Positions 1-8,129 of a DNA stretch of 64,000 nucleotides are shown piece by piece. Below the pieces are notes generated by a model that was not told the origin of the DNA, made no database searches, and saw only the letters and a program-made list of their open reading frames with translations. Each line of letters starts with the position of its first letter. Position 1 is the first letter of the stretch. Source of the stretch: JBQLZQ01 sp052168355 (lineage in GTDB: Bacteria > Pseudomonadota > Alphaproteobacteria > DSM-16000 > Inquilinaceae); the NCBI GenBank assembly GCA_052168355.1, contig JBQLZQ010000056.1, forward strand, positions 186,001 to 250,000, written 5' to 3'. The position numbers and the translations under genes are program-made.

Positions 1-414
1 GCAATAGGCGCGGCAGGTTTGCGACGCACCGCCCGCCATTTTCCACAACGGCTGCCCGGTGCGCTTGCCGCGCAGGTCCCACAGCGCAATATCCACCGCC
101 GCGATGGCGAACGAGGCGATGCCGCCACGCCCGACATAGTGGACGTGCCACTGCATCTCATCATGCAGCGCCTCGACATCGCCCGCGTCCCGCCCGGTCA
201 GAAACGGTGTCAGATCGCGCCGGATCATGGCGGCAATCGCGTGCCCACCCCTGCCGCCGGTATAGGTATAGCCCGTGCCCTCGGACCCGTCCTCCAGCCG
301 GACGGTCGCCGTCACAAGCTGAAAGAAATGGTGGTCGCCGTGCTTGGCATCGACCAGCACCTCGGCCAGGGGAATGTGAAACAGGCGCGCCTCGACAGCG
401 GCAATCCCGCTCAT
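1..414 (-). CDS. Enolase-superfamily (mandelate racemase/muconate lactonizing) protein, N-terminal part; C-terminus lies beyond the window
   Basis: The first 138 residues are present; the gene runs off the left edge. The visible part is the N-terminal capping domain and the entry to the barrel: a GTGYTYTGGRGGHA stretch near residues 50-63 and the family signature AAVDIALWDLRGK near residues 108-120. The catalytic metal ligands would lie outside the window, so the substrate cannot be read; a sugar-acid dehydratase is inferred from the neighbours. I chose ATG at 414. An in-frame ATG at 501 would add 29 residues that do not look like the family. It lies in the same orientation as the other two dehydratases of region A but is separated from them by a plus-strand aldolase gene. 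Confidence 0.75.
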   Translation of the reverse strand, partial: MSGIAAVEARLFHIPLAEVLVDAKHGDHHFFQLVTATVRLEDGSEGTGYTYTGGRGGHAIAAMIRRDLTPFLTGRDAGDVEALHDEMQWHVHYVGRGGIASFAIAAVDIALWDLRGKRTGQPLWKMAGGASQTCRAYC

Positions 415-501
415 GACGTCGCGGCCGCCGGAATCGACCCCGTCGCACCCGCCCGACGGGACACAGACGAATGCCTTGGCACGGTTGACCTCAAGCTCCA
501 T

Positions 502-778
502 CACGGTCGCCTTCGATCAGGTGACTACCACCGGCTGGGCCACATGGCCATTCTTCCCGATCGTTCCGGTCTTCCGCGTGACCACGCTTGTCCATCTGGT
601 GGTGGTCGATCTCGTCGCCAACCTCGCGCTTGCGGCGATCACGGGTTCGGCAACCGCGCAAATGGCGGTCTACATCGACAGCCTGCGGCTGATGGATGCG
701 ATCAGCGGTGACGACATCACCCGCATTCCTCTCGATCACGCTTTTTTCGCGCGCGCTTCGGGAATCCCTACGGAGTGA
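502..778 (+). pseudogene. Unrecognised coding-like remnant without its own start
   Basis: From about 502 to a stop at 776-778 one plus-strand frame has strongly GC-rich third positions and reads as a plausible hydrophobic protein end: TGWATWPFFPIVPVF, then LVHLVVVDLVANLALAA, then a polar tail ending ARASGIPTE. Further upstream the frame runs antisense through the dehydratase gene, so no credible start exists. I do not recognise the family. It may be the 3' tail of a gene lost by rearrangement. The rest of the interval up to about 1000 shows nothing I can support. Confidence 0.25.
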
Positions 779-1003
779 TCCATCGGCCATCTTGGCGGTG
801 ACGGTCGAGCATCCGCACGCAGCCGCATAACCTGATTTGCCAGTCAAATGGGGTGGGCTGCTCGTTCCAACAGCTCAGGGGTCATGCGGCCGTGGGCGGA
901 CAACGCGCCATTGCCGTTCAAGCAGCGAGACCACCGCGGACCGCGGCTCAGAAGTTACCGCGACGGGCGCCACGACCGACACGCACTCGCCATCCAATCA
1001 ATT

Positions 1004-1022
1004 TTTGAAACTACGTTCCATA
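1004..1022. promoter_or_regulatory. Candidate IclR-type operator (copy 1)
   Basis: TTTGAAAC-TAC-GTTCCATA, an 8-3-8 inverted repeat matching three other copies in this region (9424, 9478, 13260). It lies about 130 bp upstream of the plus-strand aldolase gene. The layout resembles the enterobacterial KdgR box (GAAAC-N3-GTTTC), and KdgR is an IclR-family protein. The likely binder is the IclR fusion encoded at 11442-13178. Confidence 0.6.
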
Positions 1023-1150
1023 TTTGTGGACCCCCACCTTTGACGCTGTTACCCTGGCGATACATGAGATCACCCCGGGAACCGCGATCATCCGGCTATT
1101 CCCATCACATCGCGCCGCAGATTGGCTGCGGCTATCGTCAGGATATGCCG

Positions 1151-2122
1151 ATGACACGTATGCGCTACAAGGGCGTTTATCCCATCCTTTACAGCTTCTT
1201 CGATCGCGATGGCCGTCTCGACCGGGAGTTGATGCGCCGGCAGACCGACGCCTGTCTACGGGCGGGAGCGGAAGGCATCGTGGTTCTCGGAATCGTCACC
1301 GAGGTCAACAAGCTTGACCTTGGCGAGAGACGCCAGATCGTCGACTGGGTCGGCGAAGACATCGCCGGACGGGTTCCCTATGGGGTGACCGTCGCCGAGC
1401 CCAGCGTTCCGGGACAGATCGCCTTCGCCAAGGCCGCTTTTGGAGCCGGCGCCGACTTCGTCGTCCTGCAGCCGCCCCTGATCCGTGGCCTCGGCGACGC
1501 CGCCTTCCTGCGGTTCTTCGGTGCCGTGGCCGATGCCCTGGACGGCACGGTTGCCGTTCAGAACAATCCGGTCAACCTGGATGTCGCCCTGTCGAGCGCC
1601 TCGCTGGTGTCGCTGGTGCGCAACCACGCCAACATCACCGTGCTCAAGGCCGAAGGTCCGGCGATCGCGGTGGCCGAGGTGACCGACCTGCTGGGCGACC
1701 AGGTCGATTATTTCGCAGGCCGCCAGGGCATCGAGCTTTTCACCAGCATCCGCAGCGGTGTCCGCGGCCTTATCCCCTCGCCGGATGCCTTCGATGTGCA
1801 GGTCGAAATCCTGCGGCAGGCCTTGTCCGGCGATCCGCGCCAACGGCGCGAGGCCGAACGGCGCCATCAGGCGCTACTTCCCCTCATCGCCTTTATGACC
1901 CAGTCGATCCCGGCGATGCTGTATTATGGCAAGCTGCTGACGGCCAGGCGGATGGGAATCGACGCGATCCATGTCCGCGAACCGTCGATTGAGCCGACGG
2001 CGTTTGCGCTCGCCGAAATGGAACGGTTCCTGAACGACCTCGGGCCCTTCCCCACAGACCGCGCCGTCACCCGTTCAGGAACAGCAGAACCGGCGCCGAT
2101 GTCCCATCGATCACCGGTATAG
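1151..2122 (+). CDS. DHDPS/N-acetylneuraminate lyase family aldolase (sugar-acid aldolase-like)
   Basis: 323-residue TIM-barrel protein. The Schiff-base lysine is K166 in ITVLKAEG. The usual GTTGE loop reads GIVTEVNKL, and the usual catalytic Tyr of the YNVP motif is Gln137 (VAVQNNPVN), so it is not an ordinary dihydrodipicolinate synthase. Family members in such loci cleave or dehydrate 2-keto-3-deoxy sugar acids; that role is inferred here. ATG 1151 has an AGGA Shine-Dalgarno 7 nt upstream; ATG 1145 in frame is the alternative. The end overlaps by 12 bp, tail to tail, the dehydratase gene ending at 2111. A 19-bp operator at 1004 suggests control by the local IclR fusion. Confidence 0.8.
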   Translation: MTRMRYKGVYPILYSFFDRDGRLDRELMRRQTDACLRAGAEGIVVLGIVTEVNKLDLGERRQIVDWVGEDIAGRVPYGVTVAEPSVPGQIAFAKAAFGAGADFVVLQPPLIRGLGDAAFLRFFGAVADALDGTVAVQNNPVNLDVALSSASLVSLVRNHANITVLKAEGPAIAVAEVTDLLGDQVDYFAGRQGIELFTSIRSGVRGLIPSPDAFDVQVEILRQALSGDPRQRREAERRHQALLPLIAFMTQSIPAMLYYGKLLTARRMGIDAIHVREPSIEPTAFALAEMERFLNDLGPFPTDRAVTRSGTAEPAPMSHRSPV

Positions 2123-3244
2123 AGATCCCGATCGCCGGTTCACCGGCTGGGCGCGATAGCCATGATCCGTCAGCGCGCCAAGACACGGCTCCAGCCCCAA
2201 ACCGGGGGCGTCGCTCACGACCAGACACCCATCCTCCAGCGTCAGCGGCGGACGCGACGCCGCGTCCCGGATCGGTCGGTCGGGCTCCATCTGTTCCAAA
2301 ACCAGGAAGTTGGGCAGCGCCGCGGCGAGGTGGAGCGAGGCGGCATGGCAGATCGGGCCGCCGGGATTGTGCGGCGCGATCGGGACATAATAGGTGTCGG
2401 CCAGGGCGGCGATCCGCTTGACCTCCGTCAACCCTCCGGCATGCATGACATCCGGCTGAAGGATGCGCGGCGCCCCCGTTTCGAGCAGGGCGCGGACCTC
2501 ATGCCGCGATAGCAGCCTCTCGCCGGTGGCGATCGGCACCGCGATGTCGCGCTGAAGATCGGCCATCGCCTGCGGGTTCTCATAGGGGATCGGTTCCTCC
2601 ATCCAGCCCGGACGATAGGGCTCGAACAAGGCGGCGGCTTGCCGCGCGGTCCTGGGCGACAACAGTTCGGCGCACTCGATATAGATCTCGGTCGTCGGCC
2701 CGGCGCCGTCGCGGGCGGCCGCCATCATATCGGCGGCCAACGAAAGGGCCGACGCTTCGTTCTCGCGCAGCCGCTCGAACGTGAAGGGGCTCCATTTGAA
2801 CCCCGAAAAGCCGCGGCGCACCGCCTCCTTCGCGCCATCGAAGACCGCTTGGGGCGCGCTGGCACCGGACAGCCAGTGGGAAGCGTAGACCCGGACCCGA
2901 TCCCGGTGGGCGCCGCCAAGAAGGCGATGAACCGGGACCCCCAGCCGCTTGCCTTCAAGATCCCACAAGGCGATATCGATGCCGGACATCGCGCTCTGGA
3001 ACGCCGCTCCGCCGCGCCAGCGCCAAGCATTGTACAGGCGGTGCCAGTGACGCTCGGGCCCGCCGGGATCCTCGCCGACGAGAAGCACCGACAGATCGTG
3101 GATCGTGCTTTCCACGGCGCGGATCGGGCCGTGCAAGGACGCTTCGCCCCACCCGATCAGTCCGTCGTCCGTCTCGATCCTGACGAACAGCCAATTGCAC
3201 CAGTCGACCCAGTGAGCGGACGTCTCCACCTTGGTGATCTTCAT
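2111..3244 (-). CDS. Enolase-superfamily sugar-acid dehydratase (galactonate/gluconate dehydratase-like)
   Basis: 377 residues beginning MKITKVETS. The N-terminal capping domain carries GIDIALWDLEGKRLGVP near residue 90. The barrel shows candidate metal ligands in YIECAELLS, WMEEPIPYENP and ATGERLLS, and the catalytic His in the APHNPGGPI motif typical of galactonate-dehydratase-like enzymes. These enzymes dehydrate an aldonate to a 2-keto-3-deoxy acid. The residue after the first metal ligand is Ala where the DgoD type has His (D-x-H), so specificity is uncertain. It is the last gene of the minus-strand series, 40 bp after the next dehydratase, and probably belongs to the same operon. Start ATG 3244 gives the family's usual length. 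Confidence 0.85.
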   Translation of the reverse strand: MKITKVETSAHWVDWCNWLFVRIETDDGLIGWGEASLHGPIRAVESTIHDLSVLLVGEDPGGPERHWHRLYNAWRWRGGAAFQSAMSGIDIALWDLEGKRLGVPVHRLLGGAHRDRVRVYASHWLSGASAPQAVFDGAKEAVRRGFSGFKWSPFTFERLRENEASALSLAADMMAAARDGAGPTTEIYIECAELLSPRTARQAAALFEPYRPGWMEEPIPYENPQAMADLQRDIAVPIATGERLLSRHEVRALLETGAPRILQPDVMHAGGLTEVKRIAALADTYYVPIAPHNPGGPICHAASLHLAAALPNFLVLEQMEPDRPIRDAASRPPLTLEDGCLVVSDAPGLGLEPCLGALTDHGYRAQPVNRRSGSLYR

Positions 3245-3284
3245 CGCCCCGCCGTCTCCGGTCCCGCTACGACCGTATCCATCG

Positions 3285-4466
3285 TCATGGCGTTTTCGGC
3301 ACCACGTGATCGAACAGCACGTCGCGCGGCACGACGCCGAGTCCAGGCCCGGTCGGAACGACGTAACGCCCATCGCTGCAGGCCATGTCGCCGTCCGTGA
3401 ACACCAGGTTCCTATCAAAGACCGAATGCTGGTACTCGTGATAAGGGACACGCTGCAGGGCCGACGTTGCCTGAAGGCTGGCCGCGGTGAACAACCCGAA
3501 GGAGATCGAGGCGTGCGGGACCACGCGCGCATGAAAGGCCTGCGCCATCCGACCGATCAGGTTGAACTGGGTAATGCCGGTATGCCCGACCTCGGGTTGG
3601 ATGATCCCCAGGCAGCGCGCCTCCAGGCGCGGTCGGACTTCATAGACCGTCCGCCATTCTTCGCCGAGCGCCAGCGGCACGCCGATGGAGCGAGCCACCC
3701 GGGCCTGTCCTTCCATGTCCTCCGGTTGGACGGGCGCCTCGGCGAAATAGAGGTCGTGCCGTTCGAGCCGGCGGATCAGCCGCACCGCCTCGGCCGCCTC
3801 GTACTTCCAGTGAAGATCGACCATCAGATCGATGCCGGGGCCGACCGCCTCGCGCAGCGCCGCCATTTCAGCGGCCACGCCTTCGTCGGACATGGCCGCG
3901 GCGAACTTGATACCGCCGAACCCCCTCGCGACCCACTCGACCGCTAGATCGCAGCGCTCCTGCAGGGTCGCCCGCGGCAGCCCCGATACATATGCCGGCA
4001 GCGTGTCATGCCGGCGGCCGCCGATCAACGCCGAGACCGGCAAGCCGACCGCCTTGCCGAACAGATCCCAGACGGCGATGTCGACACCGGCGAGCGCGTC
4101 GAGGTAGTAGCCGCCGAAAAACCCGCGCACGCGCATCAAGTCATAGAGATCCTCGTGGATCACCGACGGCGCGGACGGGTCGCGGCCGATCAGAACCGGG
4201 GCCAGAAGGTTGTCGATGATTGCGGTCACGGCCTGGGGGGCGGCAATGCCGTAGGTCTCTCCCCAACCTACGGTGCCGCTTTCGCCCGTCACTTTGACGA
4301 CGACGGACATGTCGCTGGCAGGGTAGATCGACCGGTTGCCACGCCGGACAATGTATCCCTTTTCATTGACGAACTCGCCCTCGCGCAGCGGCCCCAGATA
4401 GGGAGTGTCGCGTGGAACGGAAACGATGAAGGTCTCGACCGTTCTGATCGCGTCGACGGGGCTCAT
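3285..4466 (-). CDS. Enolase-superfamily (mandelate racemase-like) sugar-acid dehydratase
   Basis: 393 residues. The capping domain has GVDIAVWDLFGKAVGLP near residues 128-144. Barrel residues include GGIKF (candidate acid/base Lys), the metal ligands in MVDLHWKYEA, YFAEAPVQPED and LALGEEWRT, and a His in VVPHASISFG. It differs from the neighbouring dehydratase, which carries the HNPGGPI signature, so the two probably act on different stereoisomers or steps. The start overlaps the end of the upstream aldolase gene by 4 bp (ATGA), showing translational coupling in the minus-strand sugar-acid operon. Confidence 0.85.
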   Translation of the reverse strand: MSPVDAIRTVETFIVSVPRDTPYLGPLREGEFVNEKGYIVRRGNRSIYPASDMSVVVKVTGESGTVGWGETYGIAAPQAVTAIIDNLLAPVLIGRDPSAPSVIHEDLYDLMRVRGFFGGYYLDALAGVDIAVWDLFGKAVGLPVSALIGGRRHDTLPAYVSGLPRATLQERCDLAVEWVARGFGGIKFAAAMSDEGVAAEMAALREAVGPGIDLMVDLHWKYEAAEAVRLIRRLERHDLYFAEAPVQPEDMEGQARVARSIGVPLALGEEWRTVYEVRPRLEARCLGIIQPEVGHTGITQFNLIGRMAQAFHARVVPHASISFGLFTAASLQATSALQRVPYHEYQHSVFDRNLVFTDGDMACSDGRYVVPTGPGLGVVPRDVLFDHVVPKTP

Positions 4467-5398
4467 GCGGCAACATCCCTCGGCAGGTGAGAGGTGAACA
4501 GACCGGCGGCGTCGGCGCGTGCGAGCAGCACCGCGAGTTCCGCCATGTCGCCATGGTCGAGACGGTGACCGTCGGTCCGGATGTCGGCGTTGCGGATGAT
4601 GCCGCGCCGCCGCAGCACGTCCTTGGTCATCGCGGTGCGGAACACGGCCTGGAAATTCAGCAGCGGAAGACTGCGCTCAAAAATCCGCCGCGCCTCCTCC
4701 TCGTCGCCCGCCCGCCAGGCCCGGACAAGCGCGACATGGACGTCGGCCAGTTCGCTGGCGGGCATCGTGCCGGCGGCGCCGCGGGCCAGCTCATCGGTAA
4801 TGTATCGACCGCCGGCACCGCCGAACAGCGTCAGGGTCCTGCCGGGCCGGTCCATCGCCGCGCGGATGCGCGACAGGTGCTGGCCGCACGGCGGCGTCTC
4901 TTCCTTGACGCAGGTGACCGTGGGCACCGCTTCGGCGACGGCCACGACGATCTCCGGCGGCAGGCCGGCCCCGTTGGGCGGCGGTGCGTTCTGGATCATG
5001 ATCTCGAGCGCGGTCCCCGTGCCCACTTCACGGAAAAAGGCGATCTGCGCGTCGGTATCCCTGCCCCTGTCCGGCGGCGCCATGATCATGGCCGCGACGG
5101 CGCCGGCGGCGCGCCCCTCTTCCGCCCGCGCGATGGCCATGGCGGGAGCGCCATGGCTGGCGCCGACGACGAAGGGCCGCCGGCCGTCGAGACGGCGGCC
5201 GAGCAGCGCGACGAGGTTCGCCCGTTCTTCTCCTGTCAGCGTCTCCACTTCCGAGGCCATGCCGGGAAAAACCATCCCGTCGGCCCCGCACGCGACGACG
5301 AAATCGATGATGGCGTGGAAATCGTCGATGTCGATCGATCCGTCGGCGCGGAACGGTGTCGCGATCACCGGAAACACACCACTCAACCCCCGGCTCAT
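4463..5398 (-). CDS. DHDPS/N-acetylneuraminate lyase family aldolase, second paralogue
   Basis: 311 residues from MSRGLSGVFPVIATPF. Schiff-base lysine K165 lies in TCVKEETPP. As in the plus-strand paralogue at 1151, the position of the catalytic Tyr is Gln (IMIQNAPPPN, Gln136), and the GTTGE loop reads GMASEVETL. Probable role: retro-aldol cleavage or dehydration of the 2-keto-3-deoxy acid made by the adjacent dehydratases (inference). It overlaps the upstream permease and the downstream dehydratase by 4 bp each, so it is embedded in the transport-catabolism operon. An earlier in-frame ATG at 5614 falls inside the permease gene and is unlikely. Confidence 0.85.
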   Translation of the reverse strand: MSRGLSGVFPVIATPFRADGSIDIDDFHAIIDFVVACGADGMVFPGMASEVETLTGEERANLVALLGRRLDGRRPFVVGASHGAPAMAIARAEEGRAAGAVAAMIMAPPDRGRDTDAQIAFFREVGTGTALEIMIQNAPPPNGAGLPPEIVVAVAEAVPTVTCVKEETPPCGQHLSRIRAAMDRPGRTLTLFGGAGGRYITDELARGAAGTMPASELADVHVALVRAWRAGDEEEARRIFERSLPLLNFQAVFRTAMTKDVLRRRGIIRNADIRTDGHRLDHGDMAELAVLLARADAAGLFTSHLPRDVAA

Positions 5399-6231
5399 TT
5401 CACGGCCCCCGCGGTGACACCCTGGATGAAGTAGCGCTGCAAGGCCATGAAGCCGATGACAACCGGCAGCGCCGCCAGAAGCGACGCCGCCATCGCACCG
5501 CCCCAGTCGGCATTGGATTCGTTGAGATAGGTCAGCAGAAGGCCCGGTCCCACCGTGCGCTTGTCCTCGGAGATGATGAGGGTCAGCGAATAGAGCAGGT
5601 CGTTCCAGCTCCACATGAACGAATAGAGGAAGACGGTGATGATCGGCGGGATCGAAATCGGCAGCACGATCGTGTGGAAGATCCGCAGGTCCGACGCCCC
5701 GTCGGCCCGCGCCGCCTCGATCAGCTCGTTGGGCACCTGACTGAAGTAGCTGTAGAGCATGTAGGTCGCCACCGGCAGGGCGAACACGATGTAGGAGAGC
5801 ATCAGGCCGATCCGCGTGTCGAGCAAGCCCCAGGCGGTGAATATCGGGTAGATGGTGATGAGCAGAAGGCCGAAGGGAAACATCTGGGCCGACAGCATGA
5901 ACAGCATCACCGGCTTGCGCCCGAAATAGCGATACTTGGCGAAGCTGTAGCCGGCATAGGTGGCCAGCGTCGCGTTGATGATGGCCGAGGACAGCGACAC
6001 GATCAGGCTGTTGGTCAGATGCAGTGGTAGGTTGCCCTCGAAGATCGCCGTTCGAAAATGTTTGAGCGTCAGCGTTTCGGGCAGCAGCGTGGGCGTGAGC
6101 GCATAGAGTTCGGCATCGGGTTTCAAAGCCGAGGCGACGAGCCAGTAGACCGGAAAGAACAGAAAGAACCCGATCGAGAGCGCGACGCCAGCGAAGACTA
6201 TTTTGGCCCGGGCGGAGCGGAGATCGAGCAT
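5395..6231 (-). CDS. Carbohydrate ABC transporter permease, MalG/UgpE type
   Basis: 278-residue inner-membrane protein with about six hydrophobic segments and the cytoplasmic EAA loop EAARADGAS near residue 175, which contacts the ATPase. The GAVK C-terminus is typical of the MalG group. It pairs with the MalF-type permease immediately upstream (TGATG overlap at 6231) and presumably works with the SBP at 8130 and the ATPase at 10309. The import substrate is likely a sugar or sugar acid handled by the aldolase and dehydratases encoded downstream. Confidence 0.9.
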   Translation of the reverse strand: MLDLRSARAKIVFAGVALSIGFFLFFPVYWLVASALKPDAELYALTPTLLPETLTLKHFRTAIFEGNLPLHLTNSLIVSLSSAIINATLATYAGYSFAKYRYFGRKPVMLFMLSAQMFPFGLLLITIYPIFTAWGLLDTRIGLMLSYIVFALPVATYMLYSYFSQVPNELIEAARADGASDLRIFHTIVLPISIPPIITVFLYSFMWSWNDLLYSLTLIISEDKRTVGPGLLLTYLNESNADWGGAMAASLLAALPVVIGFMALQRYFIQGVTAGAVK

Positions 6232-7175
6232 CACTCGGCCCCCTTCATAAGCTGACGCAGATAGAAATAGGCTGGAGGAAGGATCGTCGCGACCCAGAGG
6301 ACGCCGACGGTGGCGGCCATCCCGATATCCCACTGCTCGAACGCGCGCTTGTAGACCTCGATCGAGAGCACCGTCGTGGCCCTGACCGGCCCGCCGCCCG
6401 TGAGCGCATAGATCGTGTCGAACTGCTGCAGGTTGCCGATCATGCCGAGCACAACGACGACCAGAAGCACGGGACGCAGATGCGGCAGGATGTGATCGCG
6501 CAGGACGGGCCAGTTCCCGGCGCCGTCGACACGGGCCGCCTCCACCTGCTCGCGGTCCATGCTGGCGAGACCGGCGAGGAAGAAGGCCATGAAAAGCGGG
6601 ATCGAAAGCCACACCTTGGTCAGGATAACCGCCCCCAACGCGCCGCCGCTGGTCGAAAGCCAGGCCTTCGGAAACTCGATGAACCCCGCCTCCATCGCCA
6701 GGAAGTTCAAGAGGCCGTAGCGCGAATTGAAGATCCAGCCCCAAAGAAACGCGGTCACGACGGATGGCATGATCCAGGGCAGGAGGGAGATCGAGCGGAT
6801 CGCCGCGCGCCCCCGGAACGGCTGGTTCAGGATCAGCGCCCAGGCAAGTCCCAGGGTGATGCTCAAAACAGTCGTGAGCGCGACATAGATCACGGTGGTC
6901 ACGAACGCCTGCCGCACACCCGGATCGGTCAGGACCCGGACGAAGTTCGACACCCCGATAAAGACCGGTTCGGGCGTCGTCAGCGTATATTTGTAGAGCG
7001 AAAGCGAAAGGGCTTGCAGGAAGGGGAAGAGCACGACGGCCCCAAAGGCAAAGAGTGCCGGGACGAGAAGAAGAATGCCGAAACGGGCCTCGCCCGCCTT
7101 CAAGCCCCCCCGACGCGCCTCCGGCGAGACGCGGACAGCGGACAAAACGGCCTGATCGTCATGACCGCCCGGCAT
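6231..7175 (-). CDS. Carbohydrate ABC transporter permease, MalF/UgpA type
   Basis: 314 residues with a polar N-terminus of about 30 residues, then six hydrophobic segments beginning FGILLLVPALFAFGAVVL. The EAA loop is EAARVDGAG in the C-terminal third, and a TGGGPVRATTVLS segment typical of MalF-type permeases follows. It forms the membrane channel with the MalG-type partner. The start is ATG 7175 with only a weak ribosome-binding site; 35 bp separate it from the dioxygenase gene, consistent with one operon. Confidence 0.9.
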   Translation of the reverse strand: MPGGHDDQAVLSAVRVSPEARRGGLKAGEARFGILLLVPALFAFGAVVLFPFLQALSLSLYKYTLTTPEPVFIGVSNFVRVLTDPGVRQAFVTTVIYVALTTVLSITLGLAWALILNQPFRGRAAIRSISLLPWIMPSVVTAFLWGWIFNSRYGLLNFLAMEAGFIEFPKAWLSTSGGALGAVILTKVWLSIPLFMAFFLAGLASMDREQVEAARVDGAGNWPVLRDHILPHLRPVLLVVVVLGMIGNLQQFDTIYALTGGGPVRATTVLSIEVYKRAFEQWDIGMAATVGVLWVATILPPAYFYLRQLMKGAE

Positions 7176-7210
7176 TCAACGCCCGACGGCATGTGGATCC
7201 GGGCCCATGG

Positions 7211-8038
7211 TCACGCGGGTGTCCGGTCGGCGCTCTGGGCAACGGGCGAAAGCCCGTCGAGCGGTTTGCCGATGAAGTCGGCGATACGGTCGTCGTCCAG
7301 CGGTTCGATCGGCGTGTGGCTGCTGGTCGGGCCGTCCAGAAACGGCTCATTGTCGGCTCGATTGTAGCAGCAGAGAAGCACGTTGCGGCTGCGGTCCGAT
7401 GTGTTCGGGCCCGATGCGTGCAAGAGGTTGGCGTGGAAAAACAGCGCGTCTCCGGGGTCGAGCTCCGCATGGACCAGCGGGCACGTTTTTTTTGCCGCCT
7501 CCACATAGACCATCTCAGCGCCGATCTGGTCGACGTTCTTGCCGTGGTCGATACGGCCGATCTTGTGGCTTCCCTTGAGCACCTGCAAGCACCCGTTTTC
7601 CCGGCGCGACGGATCGAGAGCGATAAAGACGCTCGCCATGTTCGGGTACAGATAACCGTGACGGTACCAATACCCGTAATCCTGGTGCCAGTCCCACGCA
7701 CCTCCAACTTTCGGCCGCTTCAGCGTCAGCTTGGCATGATAAAAGGCCATCTGGCCGCCCATGACGGTGGCCAGATTGTCGACGATCCTGCGCGATCGGG
7801 CGACGGCGCCGAACATGTCGTCGCCCAGCCGGCGCCAGAGTGCGAGTTCGGTGGTCGCGCCCGAGGCATCGGCGAGACCGTAAACGGCCTTCGATATGCG
7901 CTCGTCGGTGTTGACGATCGCATTCAGCGCCTCGATTTCGCGCATATCGAACAGGCCCTTGCGAATGACGTAGCCATCGTCGCGGAACCGGCTGACTTCG
8001 TCGGCAGTGAATTTATGGGAATGATCGGCCGGCGGCAT
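7211..8038 (-). CDS. Phytanoyl-CoA dioxygenase (PhyH)-family Fe(II)/2-oxoglutarate oxygenase
   Basis: 275 residues. The facial triad is visible as H118-x-D120 in WDWHQDYGYW and H207 in LLHASGPN; an Arg soon after (DRSRN) is placed to bind 2-oxoglutarate. Family members hydroxylate or oxidatively cleave small substrates in the cytoplasm; there is no signal peptide. ATG 8038 is preceded by a near-perfect AGGAGG. The gene sits between the SBP and permease genes of a carbohydrate importer, so its substrate may be the imported compound, for example an ether- or methyl-substituted sugar (inference). A second PhyH protein is encoded at 14345. Confidence 0.85.
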   Translation of the reverse strand: MPPADHSHKFTADEVSRFRDDGYVIRKGLFDMREIEALNAIVNTDERISKAVYGLADASGATTELALWRRLGDDMFGAVARSRRIVDNLATVMGGQMAFYHAKLTLKRPKVGGAWDWHQDYGYWYRHGYLYPNMASVFIALDPSRRENGCLQVLKGSHKIGRIDHGKNVDQIGAEMVYVEAAKKTCPLVHAELDPGDALFFHANLLHASGPNTSDRSRNVLLCCYNRADNEPFLDGPTSSHTPIEPLDDDRIADFIGKPLDGLSPVAQSADRTPA

Positions 8039-8087
8039 CCGGGACCTCCTTGCCGCTGATTGGGCGGCCTTGACCGTGGGGATCGGA

Positions 8088-8113
8088 GGGGAGGCGCAGA
8101 TCGATGCCTCCCC
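8088..8113 (-). promoter_or_regulatory. Intercistronic stem-loop after the SBP gene
   Basis: A perfect 8-bp stem (GGGGAGGC/GCCTCCCC) with a 10-nt loop lies between the SBP stop (8130) and the dioxygenase start (8038). There is no U-tract, so it more likely stabilises the SBP message or attenuates transcription than terminates it. Confidence 0.55.
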
Positions 8114-8129
8114 ATGGATTAAGTCGCAA

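Noticed and set aside
4463..5398. Lysine-biosynthetic dihydrodipicolinate synthase (dapA)
   Set aside because: The catalytic Tyr and GTTGE motif are altered and the gene lies in a sugar-acid operon, so a biosynthetic assignment is not supported.
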